Shown piece by piece: positions 48,240 through 61,736 of a stretch of 64,000 nt of DNA. This DNA comes from Onthophagus taurus (taxonomy: Eukaryota > Arthropoda > Insecta > Coleoptera > Scarabaeidae). Position 1 is the stretch's first letter, and every line of letters starts with the position of its first letter. A program made the position numbers and the translations under genes. The stretch is from NCBI RefSeq assembly GCF_036711975.1, contig NC_091967.1, forward strand, positions 8,804,001 to 8,868,000, written 5' to 3'. The notes beneath the pieces are model-generated. The model was given only the letters and a program-made list of their open reading frames with translations, did no database searches and was not told where the DNA came from.

Positions 48240-48850
48240 ATGCCAAACATAAGTTTTGGCCAGGGGAGAACCTTGCAACTATCAACTCCAATTCTGTTGT
48301 AGTGAGAGCATGATTCTAGAAAATGTTTTTGCAACATAGAGTTGCATGTTTAACATGAAATTGTAGCAGTCTGATTCCTGACATTTTCCTAACTAATTTT
48401 TTCTTCCCACTTTTATTCTATACTTTTTCTTGCAACCTAGAATCCTGTTAGTGTAATTTCAGACCTTTTTTGCAATCAACCAATTCCAATTCTGTTGGAG
48501 TAAGAGCATGATTCTAGAAAATGTTTTTGAACTTAAAGTCTTGCCAGTAAGTAATTCGAGGTGATCTGTTATAACATGGCATTGTGGCAGTGTGATTCTT
48601 GATATTTTCCTAAAATATGTCTTGCCAGTTTAATTTCAGACAATTTTTGGTAATTTTGAATTCAGTCGGAGTCACTGAGGACATTTTGCTCTGTAGTGTA
48701 AGTATATGGTTTTTCTAGAATTATTCCAAACTTCTTCGTGTTGCCTAGAACGTATTTATGTAACTTCTCTTATTTTTTCCGTTTCAGCTCTTGTTCTTTT
48801 TAGAATTATTCCAAAGTTCTTCTTGCTGTCTAGCATCCTGTCAAAGCCAG
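48240..48850. repeat. Degenerate tandem repeat of about 210 bp
   Basis: CCAATTCTGTTG, GAGCATGATTCTAGAAAATG and a GTGTGATTCTTGATATTTTCC-like stretch recur at about 48285-48395 and 48490-48610, with weaker copies up to 48840. No coding frame was found. Confidence 0.6.
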
Positions 48851-51249
48851 GTGCGTACTAACAATTTAGATGCGGCAACTTGAAAATCACCATAATGAAA
48901 TACACTGATCTCTCTCTACCCACTACAGCCGAACAAAAAGTTTCTACCAAAAGAACTTCCCTGTGAAGGTTAATATACATTTTGAGATACAATTTTATGA
49001 TAAAACTACAACTTGAAGATGAACGAATGGCAAAATACTGGAGAAAAAGGATGACTTGAACGAGGAAAGATGCATTTAACTCGGCCCTAAGTTCCTCATA
49101 CCATAACACCTACACAAACAATGCTGATGAGAGTTTCTTGACAATAGCTTTCGATCTTCAACAAGCATTACCCACCCTAACACTTACAACTCGAATGTAA
49201 TATTACAAAAGGAAGTTATGAACCTGCAATTTCTGAGTCCATAATATTAAAATAGTTCAATCAATTATGTATGTGTAGATTTTGGATACATTGACAAAGA
49301 AGTGAGACAAGCATATATCTATTTACCTTTTCAAATAGTTCGTCTCACATGAGATTAGACCAAGGACTTGTATATCTTTTTAGGAACGAAATTAAAAAAA
49401 AAGATGTCTATTAATATTCCACTGACATTAGTTTAATCATATTCCTCTTGGTATCAATATTCATTAAAAAAAATAAGTAATTAATATGAATATCTAATTT
49501 ACAAGTTGTGTTATCGTCTTATTCAAATGAGGTTTAGCGTGTCAGTCGCAAAAAGTAATTATAGAATTAATATGTACGGTACCCTTAGGACGGTATACAC
49601 AGGAAATTATAACAAAAGAGGTCACCTGGTTCGTCTATGGCATTGTGTTTTAATTAATTAAAAATGTCGCACGATAGAAAATTAATTATCCCCTGGTCGT
49701 TATTCGGCGTTCACGCAAGAAACCGCCACCTTTTGGTCGCGTCACATCGAATCACGTTATACCGTGCACTTCAGAATTGATATTAACGACTATTTATCTG
49801 CGTGTCGCCGGCGAATTGAATCAGATTTTCTTTGTTGCGGATTTTGATTGGTGTCGGTTACGCACGCTCGCTTTGGTTCAAACGAGAACGATCATAAATT
49901 ACTGTTACGATTCTTTTTGTTTATTCAATGTTGTTGACTTTCTCCGCGTTATTACAAATTCGTGAAATATTAGTTTGTAGGCGTAAGAGTTCATTGTTGG
50001 ATTCCATTATACTGATGAGTACCGAGAACTAATGCATACATTTCACTCCGTTCGCTTGAATAATTCTTAACAGAACAACGGTGACTTGCGATGTTGCAAT
50101 AAAGGTATATGTCCCCATCCATTTACAAATCACCTTTTCTCATTGCATAAGATTATCTTGAAGAAATAGTAAAGTATCTTTGATATTTTTCGATCTTAAA
50201 CGCGAACGTACCCAACCAAGTATAGATTACAATCTTTTACGGAAATCGACTCTTATTTATACGTAACGGTCGCATAAACAGACGGACAATTAAAGTGAAA
50301 TATGACCGGCATTAGCGTTTAGGTGTCGAATAACAGGTAAAAAGAAGATAACCCAACACGTCGGTAGTGCGAAGATGACTGAGACGAATGCTCAATGACA
50401 ACCACACACGACGCCCCCCCTAATGTAATTAATATAAAAACCAGGTAGTTTCGCCTATTTGTCCACGTCCCGAAGATTCAAGTGTTTGGGGTCAAGCGAT
50501 ACTCTTCAAACGACGACATTCTTCACCCGGTATATTTAACTTTCAAGAATAAACCACCTTTTTGTCGTCGGAACACTCAGCTTGAGGTGTCGACCCCGCT
50601 GCGAACAAGATGACGAACAAAATTGATCCTTTGTGATTTGTGTGATCCTGCATGCAAAATTAGTTGGGAATTGAATAAAAATGTTCTTAAAAAATAATAC
50701 GGTTTTGAAATGTCATTGTTCTCAATATAAACTTGATAAATGGATGATGGTAAGATTAGCTTCTTTGGAAATAATTAATCATAGCTTGTTAATAGAGGAT
50801 GGAAGAATACGATAGTAGAAAATTAACGGTATAATATGTTTTATATATCGTTTGGTTAAAGAAAATGATAATAATAATAATCATCCATAAAATCGTTTAC
50901 ATTTGTAAATGCCGTGCGGTTGCAAATGGAAGTAAAATAGATGCTGTCGGTTGCTGTCACGGTTAAGAACGTGAAACAAACATAACCTTTTTCAAAGATA
51001 AACCAAGTCGTGAGCTTACCATCTTGTTCTTAAGAGAAGAGAAGGAGATGGGCCTTTTGTGTTGGCGCGTCCAGCATCGACAAACCAACTTTTCTCCGTG
51101 TCAATTTAATTAAAATAGACAGTCATTAGCGTGGTTAATTACAAATGCTAATTTCGACAACTAACTTGTGTGTGTGTCGTATGTAAAGAGGTCCTCCTTT
51201 GCTATAGTAATCATTAAAACTATACGATTATTAGTCATCTTTATAAATA
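48851..51249. other. Non-coding, islands of higher GC
   Basis: GC-richer, single-copy looking blocks at about 49650-49930 and 50290-50640 contrast with AT-rich DNA around them. No exon could be supported. Confidence 0.35.
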
Positions 51250-51598
51250 CGACTTCGGATATAACGAGATAAATAGAATCCAACTCGGGTTAGTCCCTAA
51301 GTTACTCTATTCCATGTTCATAGTTCTAGTTTTAATTGTTATTCCGTGCTAGATTGTTGTATATTTTTATTGAACCAAAAGTAGAACTAACACTAGACCT
51401 AGAACTAGAAACATTTGGGTTTAACCGCACGTCTGTTAAAACGACTAAACCCGAATGTTTCTAGTACTAGACCTAGTACTTTTAGTTCTACTTTTAGTTC
51501 AATAAAAATATACAATCTAGCGCTGAACAACAATTAAAACTAGAACTAACACTAGACCTAGAACTAGAAAGTTTTGCGTCTGAAGATGCACGGCTAAA
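51250..51598. repeat. Tigger-like palindromic MITE, left part
   Basis: It starts with ACTTCGGATATAACGAGATA, like the 33.6 kb copy, and contains ACCTAGAACTAGAAACATTT and its inverse. The copy stops where the Harbinger remnant begins and resumes at about 52505. Confidence 0.65.
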
Positions 51599-52504
51599 AT
51601 TAAAATTTGGAAATGGAGACTGAGAAAAGGCAACGAACCACTAATTTCACCAAAGAAGAATACGAACATCTTCTTGAATTTGTTATCAAACATAAAAATG
51701 TAATAGAAAACAAAAAAAGTGATGCAGTTACATGGCAAGGAAAGGAAAAAGTATGTATATCTCGTATTATTGTATGCTAAAATGTGATGATAAACAATAA
51801 TGCCACAACTAACATGATGAACGACTGAAGATGCCAATTGTACACTCACTCCTGCAAAATCTGCTATGGATAGCAACATGTTACCTATTGCATAAAACCG
51901 AACAGTCAGCAACAAACGGTTTGAAGGAGGTACAGCATTATTACTAAAATTTTGATGAATTTTACATTAAATAATAGCAATCAACAAATTACTTACGTTA
52001 TGGATGGAGATTTTATTACATTTTCTTTAAAACTTTTTTTCGAGAGACGAAATCTCGTCATAAATTCAACATCTGAATGAATATTTAAATGATCAACTCT
52101 ACTCCATATTATCCTTTCGCTTCTCATAGGAAATAATTCATTGATTTCTTCAAAAATTTGTTCTTCATCTCCAATGTCGAAGAAATTATCCATGATGATT
52201 TTATCTAATGTTAATTATTAATAGTTTTTTATTTAAGTTTATATTACTTTTCTTATTTTAACTGAAATAGTAAAACGCTCGAATTTTATACGTCACTATA
52301 AATTCTATTTGAGGTTAGGTATCCGTAGTTATCTCTTAGATAGCAAGTTATCCGACATCCAATCCACGGGTTACAGATATTTCAAAAGTTATCCCTTGGA
52401 TAGCGGTATCTATAAGATAAATACAGTGGTAGTAACCAATTTTTTAGCTATTCGATAGATAACGCTATCAGAGACTTTAACTATGAGTGGTAGTAGTGGG
52501 CCTA
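51599..52504 (-). mobile_element. PIF/Harbinger remnant with both protein types
   Basis: On the plus strand, about 51613-51755 reads METEKRQRTTNFTKEEYEHL and on to AVTWQGKEK, the Myb/SANT-like DNA-binding partner of Harbinger transposons. On the minus strand, 52193-51993 encodes a HARBI1-like N-terminus (FMTRFRLSKKSFKENV). About 51915-51780 encodes the next HARBI1 block (LLLTVRFYAIGNMLLSIADF and HHVSCGI). The nuclease DDE part is missing. The right end reads GTAGTAGTGGGCC followed by TAA, which fits Harbinger ends and target. Confidence 0.78.
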
Positions 52505-52560
52505 AGACGCCTAAACCGAATGTTTCTCGTTTTAGGTCTAGATAGTTCTGGATAGGATTC
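52505..52560. repeat. Tigger-like MITE, right part after Harbinger
   Basis: CTAAACCGAATGTTTCTCGT followed by TTTAGGTCTAG matches the right half of the palindromic family. This suggests that the Harbinger element landed inside an older copy. Confidence 0.55.
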
Positions 52561-55500
52561 GAATTTGTGTGCATAAAAATTATTCAAACAATTTATAGTG
52601 CAAATTAAAATTATTAATCCGTTATATTGATGTTTTTCTATATAATATTTTTTGCACGTCATTGAAAAGCATGAACAAACAATTAAATTGATCCGGGTTG
52701 TTTTATATGAACGTTACAACATACATACAACACACGTCAAAGAGAATAGAAAGTATACTTAAATCGTTGTGTATCAGTAACACTGATCAGACGGTATTAT
52801 TTTTTGTCTGCCGTAGAAAAAATTACGCAAACAAATTTGAGTGTAAGCGGGCGTAAGTGTTTGTGGATCGCACGAAACTATTCGGTATCGTGTTGTGAAA
52901 CAATAACGAAATGACTTAAGACGGGTTCGTGTCGGTTCTATATTTCAACATTCTCGCATTCATGCATGTTGAAAGACTATAACAGTGTTATTTTTAGTTA
53001 GCCAAAAATATCTAAAATGACTGTTTACAATGAATTATAAATGACACATATTTATATGAAAAATTGCGACGTTTTTCCAAATTATTTATTTAAGTTATCT
53101 ATTGTCGGCTATATCTGTATAATGTTTACTTTTCAAAAAATTCCGTAATCATTTAACACTTTTCACTATTTCAATAAATTTATCTTAGAAAAGACCGTTG
53201 TTTCCATATACTCAAACACGTAATTTGAGTAAATATTTACGGGTAAAACGTATAATAACTTTCGGTCCGTGTGAAAAAGTCGTAAAAAATGCAATATTCC
53301 TTATCGGTGATATATAAAGAATCCCCGTTTCAGCAAATGGTTTTCCCGTTCAATTACCTGATCCGACGACGCCGACTGGTTGAAAGTTCGCCGTTAGGAG
53401 GCCAGTTTAGACGTTTTCGTGGTTCGCCCCCTTATCCAATTATCCTAATGAGATCATAACTCACCCCTAAGGGGTGATAGGGGTTCCACGTAACGGATCC
53501 ATTACCAAATTACCGGCACGCGTGTCACACATTAACCCTATTTAAACACATTACCTTTCGCACGCGCACCAATGACCACCCTTCTTTTATTCTATACAGT
53601 GACTTGACAATTTTTCATCTTTATTTAAACTAATTTTAATAATTTACGCCGATACGATTTTATAATCCGCTTTAGATTAAATTAAATCAAGGTGTGATGT
53701 GTAAAAATAAAACGTGCAATAATCGTAATGGTATAAATATTTAAAATAGATTAATAATTAATCTTTTCATTTTCAACAACTTAAATGACATTAATCCATT
53801 CAAATTTAATAAAGTTGCACTACCTATGTATAAGATTATTTTAATTTATGTGATATAAGTTAAGTTATAAGGTTAAGATCGCAGTGTATACAGAAAAACG
53901 GAGAGAAAGGATCGCATAGAAACGAGACCACGTTCATAAACAAGAAAGTGGACCTCTAAAAGACGTTTATAGATAATTTAATGGGGAAATCGGATTTATC
54001 AGGGTTCAAGATAAGGTGATTGTAAATTTTGAAAAAATTTATTTAACATTTTTGTATAATAAATCAAAAATATGCAGATGAAATATAACACCATCCAAAT
54101 AACATGCTATTAACTAATTTTTTTTAAAACGTCGCGTTGCTCTTGCGAAATTGCTCGCGTCGTGTTTCGCTTGGCCTAATATTTATCTTCAAAACGGATG
54201 CCCACGCAACCTCACTTACATCTTTTTTTTTGTGTCGGGATTAAATTTCCTTGTGTATGCTAACGCAATTGTCACGTACATTTTTCTTCGCTTATACTTA
54301 GTTTTAAGGTCGTTGAGTGTCAAATATCCAATATGAATTGCTAATGTATCAAAAAATATTATTGTTTGTTATGTATATTGCGTAAAACGTATAAAATTTA
54401 ACTAATTTTGTTTTAATTATTCATTTCTATTGTTAAACAGAAAATAGAAAATATTATCAATAATCTTTTATGTTTTCCAAGAAAGACGCCGTCAAGAAAG
54501 TTTTTTCAAGCTAAACGTTTTCTGTTGTCAGAGTTATTATAGAATTCATGTCAATTCTAACTTGGGTTCAAGACTAGTTATGTGAGGTTGTAAGTAATAT
54601 AATAACAATGTGAGGTTTTGGAAAGGTTTATACTAAATGTATTAAACGATGTTCTAAATAAGATCAGATTGCAAAATTTGCTACTAATGTATTCTTACAT
54701 CTAAAATTTTGTTAATTGTAACAACTTTTTTTTAAGTATAATCTGAAGCGATAAATTTTGCCTTTAACATATGAGCCTGAATTCAAATGTCAGTCTATAG
54801 AGTAAAGGTTTGGGGTGCAATAAAATTGGTCAGAATTCTTTCCAAGAGAATTCTTCCTGCCCTGATGGAAGCCCTGAGAGAATGGATGTTGGAAAGAAAA
54901 CTCGTGGTCTTTTAGACAGTTTAGTATTGATAGTTGCTATCACACATTAGTGACTTTCTTATCAAAATTTAGTGAACTCATATCAAAGTAATAAATACAT
55001 TACCGTTTGCTACCAGTGAGTAACAAAATAGCATATTATGCGTTTGTCCAACACTGCTTTTAGAATAGTACTGCCATTAATTATCGAAAATAAAAAAATA
55101 CGGATCCAAATTTATCCAGTAAAATCTTCTAGCCATTTAATACTCATGATTGTTTGCTTTATTATTACTAGAACATTAATGGCAGTAGTGTTCAAGTGAC
55201 TAAATGCAATGGAATGCAATCTTCTGCAATTTCTGAATACGTTATATGATGCCAAAAGATCTCCTACCAGTCATGATGCTATGTAGCAACACATTTTGAA
55301 GACTAACAATGCTTACCGATGTTAATTTATGGTCTTTTAGCTTTATATTTATATAACAGCCTTATATGTACATAACTTGTGTACTAATTATCAAAGATGC
55401 ATCAATTATGAGCATCTGGACAACATCAGCAGAAGTGTACCTGAGACTATATAACCTATTTGATTTAATCTAAATTGTTACGATTGGAATGAAATGTTCT

Positions 55501-57925
55501 TGCTAAATGTTGGATTAGTTGGATTCATAATAGATTTATTTTTATCAGCAATTCTTTTTTCAGCTTCCTGTTTCTGCTCAGTATCATTATTCTCTATTTC
55601 GTTTGATATATCTTAATATTTATTGATGTTATGTTCATTTTGAGAGAAATTATCATCGTTTCCTGATCCGATCACCTCATCATATCGTAAAGCTTAAAGC
55701 TTTTTTTTGTTCTTTTTCGTACAAGATTAACATTGTTTCATAGCATTGCTTCACAAAATCTTACATCATGGCGTTATTCAATTACAAACTCAGTAATTAA
55801 ATGAATTTATACAAGAACGCAATACTGTTGTGCTTGATTTTTTTAATTAATTTACTATATGATACTTATTGAGTTACTTATTGATAATAACCATAACTCA
55901 AAAATAACAGTAAATTTGACATAAAAAAATATCTATTAACGGCATATTAGAAAATAACCATTATTTCATAACGAGTGGCATGTAAAGTAGTAATCTTAAA
56001 TACAGAGAGATTGAATACTGATTTCAAGTTCCAATGGCTAGGAAACCCGTTATAGACTTCTCTATCTGCATAGAGAATACAAAAGGCGGTAATATTATTG
56101 ATTTACAGCCTCTTGAGAAACGTTGACGACTTAAGATCATCACTGGCGGAGTAAGCATAAGCGCATGCCTCATTTTATGCTTATTTTGTATGTTGGTGGT
56201 AGTCCGTAGATAGGCCTGTTAGAGACGGTGTTCACCGTCAGCGGTGTATATTAATCAATCATCTCTCTGTGGAAAGAGACGATGAGACTCCAGTAGTTCA
56301 TCATCCGAAGTCGTTAAGAGCAAAAAGATAGAAAAAACGGCCAAACCAAAACAACGAGCCGTTCTCGAGCCGATGATATATTCATGTACGTGTTTCGACA
56401 TATCCTTCATCGTCCGGCGCAGATGTGTACGTTTCAATTTAATTAATTGAATACGACCGGGGTGGAACGAGTCTTGTCGATATATTTTATCTAATTAAAA
56501 TTTACCATTTCTACCTGGGTCTGTTCTTTATAAAGATCCTATCATCATCTCCGGTAGCCGGTATAAATTAATGGTGTATTTGTGTAATGTACATTAATCA
56601 GTTTATTTTAGATTTTTTCTCTCAGAAACTTTTTAACGACCTGGATAAATAGAAAGAAATGATGACGAAAAATTAGAAATTATTAATTACTTATTCGACG
56701 GATAACTATTTATTCTCGTTCTTTACATCTCAATATGTCTTGCTTATTATACTAATAAAGCAATCAATATTTTATATCAATATTTCACATTAATATCTTA
56801 TCGTAGTTTTGGTATAAATCAACCACCTAGAGCTTTAGTTAATCATTAAAAATATGAATAGAATTTATGAAACTAGAAAGGGGTTCTAATTAAAATGACC
56901 TTCAATTATATTACAAAACTTACCGTATGGCGTTGTACTTATGTTAGTTTAAGTACATGTAGACAGATATATCAGGATTAAACTATTTGAATATTAAATT
57001 ATGTTGACTTGAATAATATTAACGGATATTATTGGCCTAAATATCACAATTTTTAACAATTCAATTATGGTTTTATACAGGGATTATAAGGAATTCTCAT
57101 GTCATGTAACTACAAATTTTATTTGTGCGCAGCAATAAATTAACGGCTAATACATATTTAAAATGGTTAATTTGGAATGCATAAGGTACAACTGTAAATT
57201 TTAGTAATAATAATAATTTTAAAGCAAAAATGTTTATTTTTATTAAGTACTGTTATTCTATTAAAGTACTGTTTTATAGTTTTCATAGGGTAATAAAACA
57301 CTACACGAATGCATATGGTTATTATAAAACTTACTTATTTTACTACCATTTGTGAAGAACATAAATTGATTTTATATAATATTAATATATACAGTAAAAC
57401 AGTTATAGTTAATGAAGAATATCTGATATACTAATTGACCATAATTAAACTGACAATCATTTATCCTTAATAAATTGTCTTGATGGAAAAGTATTTCTCT
57501 TTTTGGGGTTATTATCGCATTAGATGAGAGTATCTTTAGCGGCAACGATCGGGGCAATTCTCATTTATTAAATTTCATCGCTCCATCAATCTGATGCGAC
57601 TCGTGCCCAAACCGGAGGATAGTAATAAGGCCGTATTTGTTCCACACGGTTTACTATCGCGAACTCTACTCAATCGGGTCCGAACGACCGACCGATCAAA
57701 ACGCTACGGAATACTCCCAGATCAAACGAAAAATATAATTACGTCGAACACGGTTTGTGCCTCCGGCTGCCTCTCCTCTTCGACTTTATCCGACCACTAT
57801 GCCACGCATTCCGTGTAATTGCGATAGATAAGAGAGTTAGTCGGTGCCGGGACTATGCCCTCTCGGTACGTTATTAATGACGCTTTATTAATTTTGCCCG
57901 TATACGTCCGGCTTACCTGCCGGTA
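52561..57925. other. Non-coding, islands and simple DNA
   Basis: No exon or known transposon could be supported. GC-richer stretches lie at about 52840-52960, 53330-53560, 56030-56480 and 57540-57900. A 12 bp inverted pair, ACTGCCATTAAT (55070) and ATTAATGGCAGT (55174), encloses about 90 bp. Confidence 0.35.
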
Positions 57926-57958
57926 AGCTTATATATATATATATATGGTATATAAAGG
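57926..57958 (+). promoter_or_regulatory. TA microsatellite and TATA-like box
   Basis: A TATATATATATATATATA run is followed by GGTATATAAAGGAG, a good TATA box (TATAAA at 57951). The next 280 bases are GC-richer. No insect initiator (TCAGT) lies at the usual distance of about 30 bases; the nearest is at about 58044. No coding exon follows, so a promoter is only possible. Confidence 0.3.
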
Positions 57959-58379
57959 AGGTGGAAGAGGAAGAGCAAGTAGCGTATCTACTGTTAGCCG
58001 GAGTTCAAGAGCAGATGTCAAAGGGCAGCAAAGTCGCCACGCATCAGTAGCGCCTCGGGAGAGATAGCCACCTTCGTTTCTGGTCGACGGTTCGCTTCCT
58101 CATTATACCGATTCATAACTTTGACGCTGACCGCAGTCACAAAATTGAAAAACTTTACTTCGGTCCGTTACAGAGAGTACAGAGGATTCGTGTATTGAGC
58201 TATAACGGTTTGTACTTCGTTCCAACTCAATTTAATCTTATTAGGTATTAAACCCATTTTTAATTACTTTATAGTCATGTAGATATTGTTTCCTGATATT
58301 ACTTAATTTAAAAGTTATAGAAATTTAAATTTTCAGTGTATCTCAACCTAAGTCTAATAGAAAACGAAAATATATTACT

Positions 58380-59060
58380 CATTAAAAAGTCACATTAGAA
58401 TTCTTGCTAATCAAGTTTGGAATATAGATGAAAGTGACCTTCTTTGGAAAAAAATGCCGAATGTTGCAAAATCGCAGAAAACTGCCAGTGGTTTTTTCAT
58501 TATTGCTTTGTTCTAATGCTTCATTAGAACGTATGTTAAAACCACTGCTAGTAAATCGTGCTTTAAGACCACGCTCGATGAATTTCAATAAATTGCCAAT
58601 TCACTGGACAGCAATAAAGAGACCTGGATGACCAGTGGAATCTTCCAGAAATACTTCATCCCAGAAATTAGACACTATATGAATGCAAACTGTCTAGAAT
58701 TTAAAGTTTTTGGAGCACCCAATTGTGCAATTTTGCTTTCTTCCGAACACTACATCCTTAATACAACCACTAGACCAAGGGATCATTGCTACTTTTAAAA
58801 CGTACTATATAAAACGTTCATTCCAATACAAGCTAGACAATCTAGACCATAATGAGGATTTAACAGTCATTGATGTGTGGAAAATTTTTTCTATTATGAA
58901 CTGCATTAATCAAGTTGTGTTAGCGTCAGCTGACTTAAAGCCATCAACCTAGAACTCATGTTGGAAAAGTATTTGGCCAGAATGTGTCAAAAGCAAAGAT
59001 CCTGATCCTGTCATCCATAATAATGCTGCTTTTACTGACATCACAACACTGACAACATAC
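58380..59060 (+). mobile_element. Tigger (pogo-type) transposase remnant
   Basis: Blocks in changing frames match Tigger transposases: NQVWNIDESDLLWKKMPN (58409 onward, with the first catalytic Asp), then LPIHWTAIKRPG, then a clear FLPNTTSLIQPLDQGIIATF and KTYYIKRSFQYKLDNLDHNE (58738-58860) followed by SCWKSIWPECV. The segment that should hold the second Asp is deleted near 58715. Stops and frameshifts show it is dead. Confidence 0.85.
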
Positions 59061-59734
59061 AAGGGCTTGAAGTTTGGTAATTTTGAGCTATTTAAGTACA
59101 GAGCGGTGTTCTTCTTTTTTTTTATCGGCAGACGATTTTTGAAGAAGAACAGTTTTAGATAGAGAAAGAATCAAGCTTTCAAATGGTGCATTTAGTTTTT
59201 CGCTATCTCTGATAATAAGGAAGATATCAGCTAAAGTAGATGGGTAAAAGTTTATTGCCATCGTCGCACGGGTTTTATTAAAAGCTAAACAACTCGGTTG
59301 ATCGATGTAACTTAATTACAATTGAATTAATATGCGATTAACATCACATTAAGCGTTGGTTAGTGTGATATTATGATAATTACGATTATGATTAACAGTA
59401 GATTAATTTGTGTTTATTAAACTTTTAACAACTCTTTTAGTTGATCAACTATTGATAAAACTGTGTCTTAATTAAGACGATATTGTTTATTTTTGATTAA
59501 TTGATCCTAATTCAGAGTTAACATTCGATTAATGCCATGTTAAGCGTTGATTAGCGTTCTATTTAGGTTTTACTAGACTGATTTAAATTGTTTAGCTATC
59601 GGTTAAGCTGTTTTTATTAATAATTGAACAACCCCTTTGGTCGATGAATCCGATTGCAACCTTCTACATTTATAACAGTTGTTAAGCATTTTGCATTAAA
59701 ATATCAATCACACCGTTACGTTCTGTTTTAGTAA
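59061..59734. other. AT-rich, nothing recognised
   Basis: It contains several GATTAACA/TTAAGCGTTGATTAG-like stretches (about 59330-59570) that may be a weak repeat. No frame of note. Confidence 0.3.
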
Positions 59735-59990
59735 GCCCTAATGTTGATCTAGTGTTAGTTCTAGTTTTGGTTTTAGAACTAAACTAGATCTAGAATGGCT
59801 AAACGTGAATGTTTCTAGTTTAGTTCTACTTTTAATTCAATAAATATATGTTTACAATAATCTAGCGCTGAATAACATTTAAACTAGAACTAACACTAGA
59901 CCTAGAACTAAATATAAACTTTCAAAAAAATATATACAATAATCTAGAGCTGAATAACAATTAAAACTAGAACTACATCTTATGATATGA
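59735..59990. repeat. Tigger-like MITE copy near the transposase
   Basis: ATCTAGTGTTAGTTCTAGTT, AATCTAGCGCTGAATAACA and ACTAGAACTAACACTAGACC are hallmarks of the palindromic family. It lies about 0.7 kb from the Tigger transposase remnant. Confidence 0.65.
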
Positions 59991-61736
59991 CTTGAAAAAT
60001 ATAGGTAATAGCATTTTTTTCGTATTGTACTTTTACAATCAGCAAGTATAGCTGGTATATAACGCTACTGAACTGTTAAAGATTATTACTACTAGTATAT
60101 TTTATCCATTTTATGTAACAGTAAACGCAGTTAATTCTGTTAATCTTATCTATATAACTAAAAGCAATATAGATTTCCAATAAAATTAATCGTAAGTTAT
60201 AGCAATTCCACAGTTTCAAGTTGGAATCGTGCGACTCATACGGTAGCACTACGACTTCTTCACCCGAGTACTCATCGTTTTACGATGCTCTTCGAATGCC
60301 GCGATTACTGATTGTAATTCACAACCGCACTCAGCTATTTCTGTTTCCATGAGCAGTAGCACATAAAAACATCGACCGCGCAATCGTAAAGAAGACATAA
60401 GACGGAAACAATTACGAAGACACCATTAGCTTTCTGTGTGGTAGTCAATTTTCTTCCTTGTACCATTGCCAGAGTTGTAATTTCCTTTTTCTCTAACGCA
60501 ATATTTTTCCCGTATTTTTAGGTGTTACAAGGAAATAGAAACCATATGTTATTGGAATTGGAAAAGGATTTTGTATCGTACCGCTTTTATCAAATTAAAT
60601 TAACACCAACGTTTTTCTACGTAAAATAGATAAACAAAACTGTTTATGAAAATGATAGCTTTATCGTTATCAACAGACGTTAAACCCCCGTAAATAAATC
60701 TAAGGCTTCCTGTATTGTACGTAAACGCCTTCCATATGTGTGTGTTAATATCGTGACTTACCTTATACGGAAATGCAGCCTACAGACGTGAAATTAAGAT
60801 TAGAATTATTGGTATATTACGATCTCCCCGGCGGTGTAAACATGTCTTATGAAAAGATGCTTATGTACTTTTAATATGCATCCTATATTATTATTTTTTT
60901 ATTGTACAAAACAATTTTAGTTTCTCTCAATTTATTATGATAACCACAATAAATACAAACTGTTGGAATTAAATTGTACGATTAAAACGCCGATGGGTGT
61001 ACTTATATCGCGTTACGATCTTGGATGAAAAATAATTTACACTCGAGCGAGAGGTTGTATTGCTAATATCATCGGACCAAGTTGCAACATATGGCCATAC
61101 AGGTCGATAAAAGACCAACCGTATACGGTAAACGGACGTAAAGAGATGATTACAAAGTTGCGTAAGACGAATACACGCACTAATTAGCATGTTGATATTT
61201 GCATGTAAACGTGCGCCCTTATCCAAAGGTGTCGATCAAAAATTCCCGCGATTAATTACGACTCATCACGTGAAGTTAACCGAGAAACGATCGAACGACA
61301 TATATCATTCAAGAAAAAACACCGTAGGCTGAATATCATTCGCAAGAGAAAGTCGAGTGTGCGCTACACACGTGTTAAGAGGATCACAACGATCGATCGG
61401 TCTGCAGTCCTAAATATCAAACCTGAAAGATATTCTCTTTAGAAAGTTTTAGACGACGACGCAAGTGCGGTTATTAATATTATAAATACGACGTAAAATA
61501 TAAATGATTTATAAGGCTGCTATAACAATATTATAGGTGAAGGGATTTAAGATAATCGTTTTGAGATTACTTAAAGAGTTCGACTTTCAAATCCTTTTAA
61601 TTATTCGATTTGATTGATTTACCTGTAAATTAGATAGCAATGTTCATTAAAACTCTAAAAATGAAAGATTAAGTTTAAAATAACTCAAAAAAATTATAAC
61701 TAAATCTTATGATAATAAGACAAATTGTTACATCCG
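59991..61736. other. Non-coding, nothing recognised
   Basis: GC-richer blocks lie at about 60220-60470 and 60960-61430. The minus-strand frame at 60969-61226 has no family resemblance. Confidence 0.35.

Noticed and set aside
50433-50442. TATAAAAACC as a promoter
   Set aside because: No matching initiator and no exon downstream, only a GC-richer block.
57594-57818. 74-codon frame before the TATA-like box
   Set aside because: CpG-rich block, no domain, and no splice signals that join it to anything.
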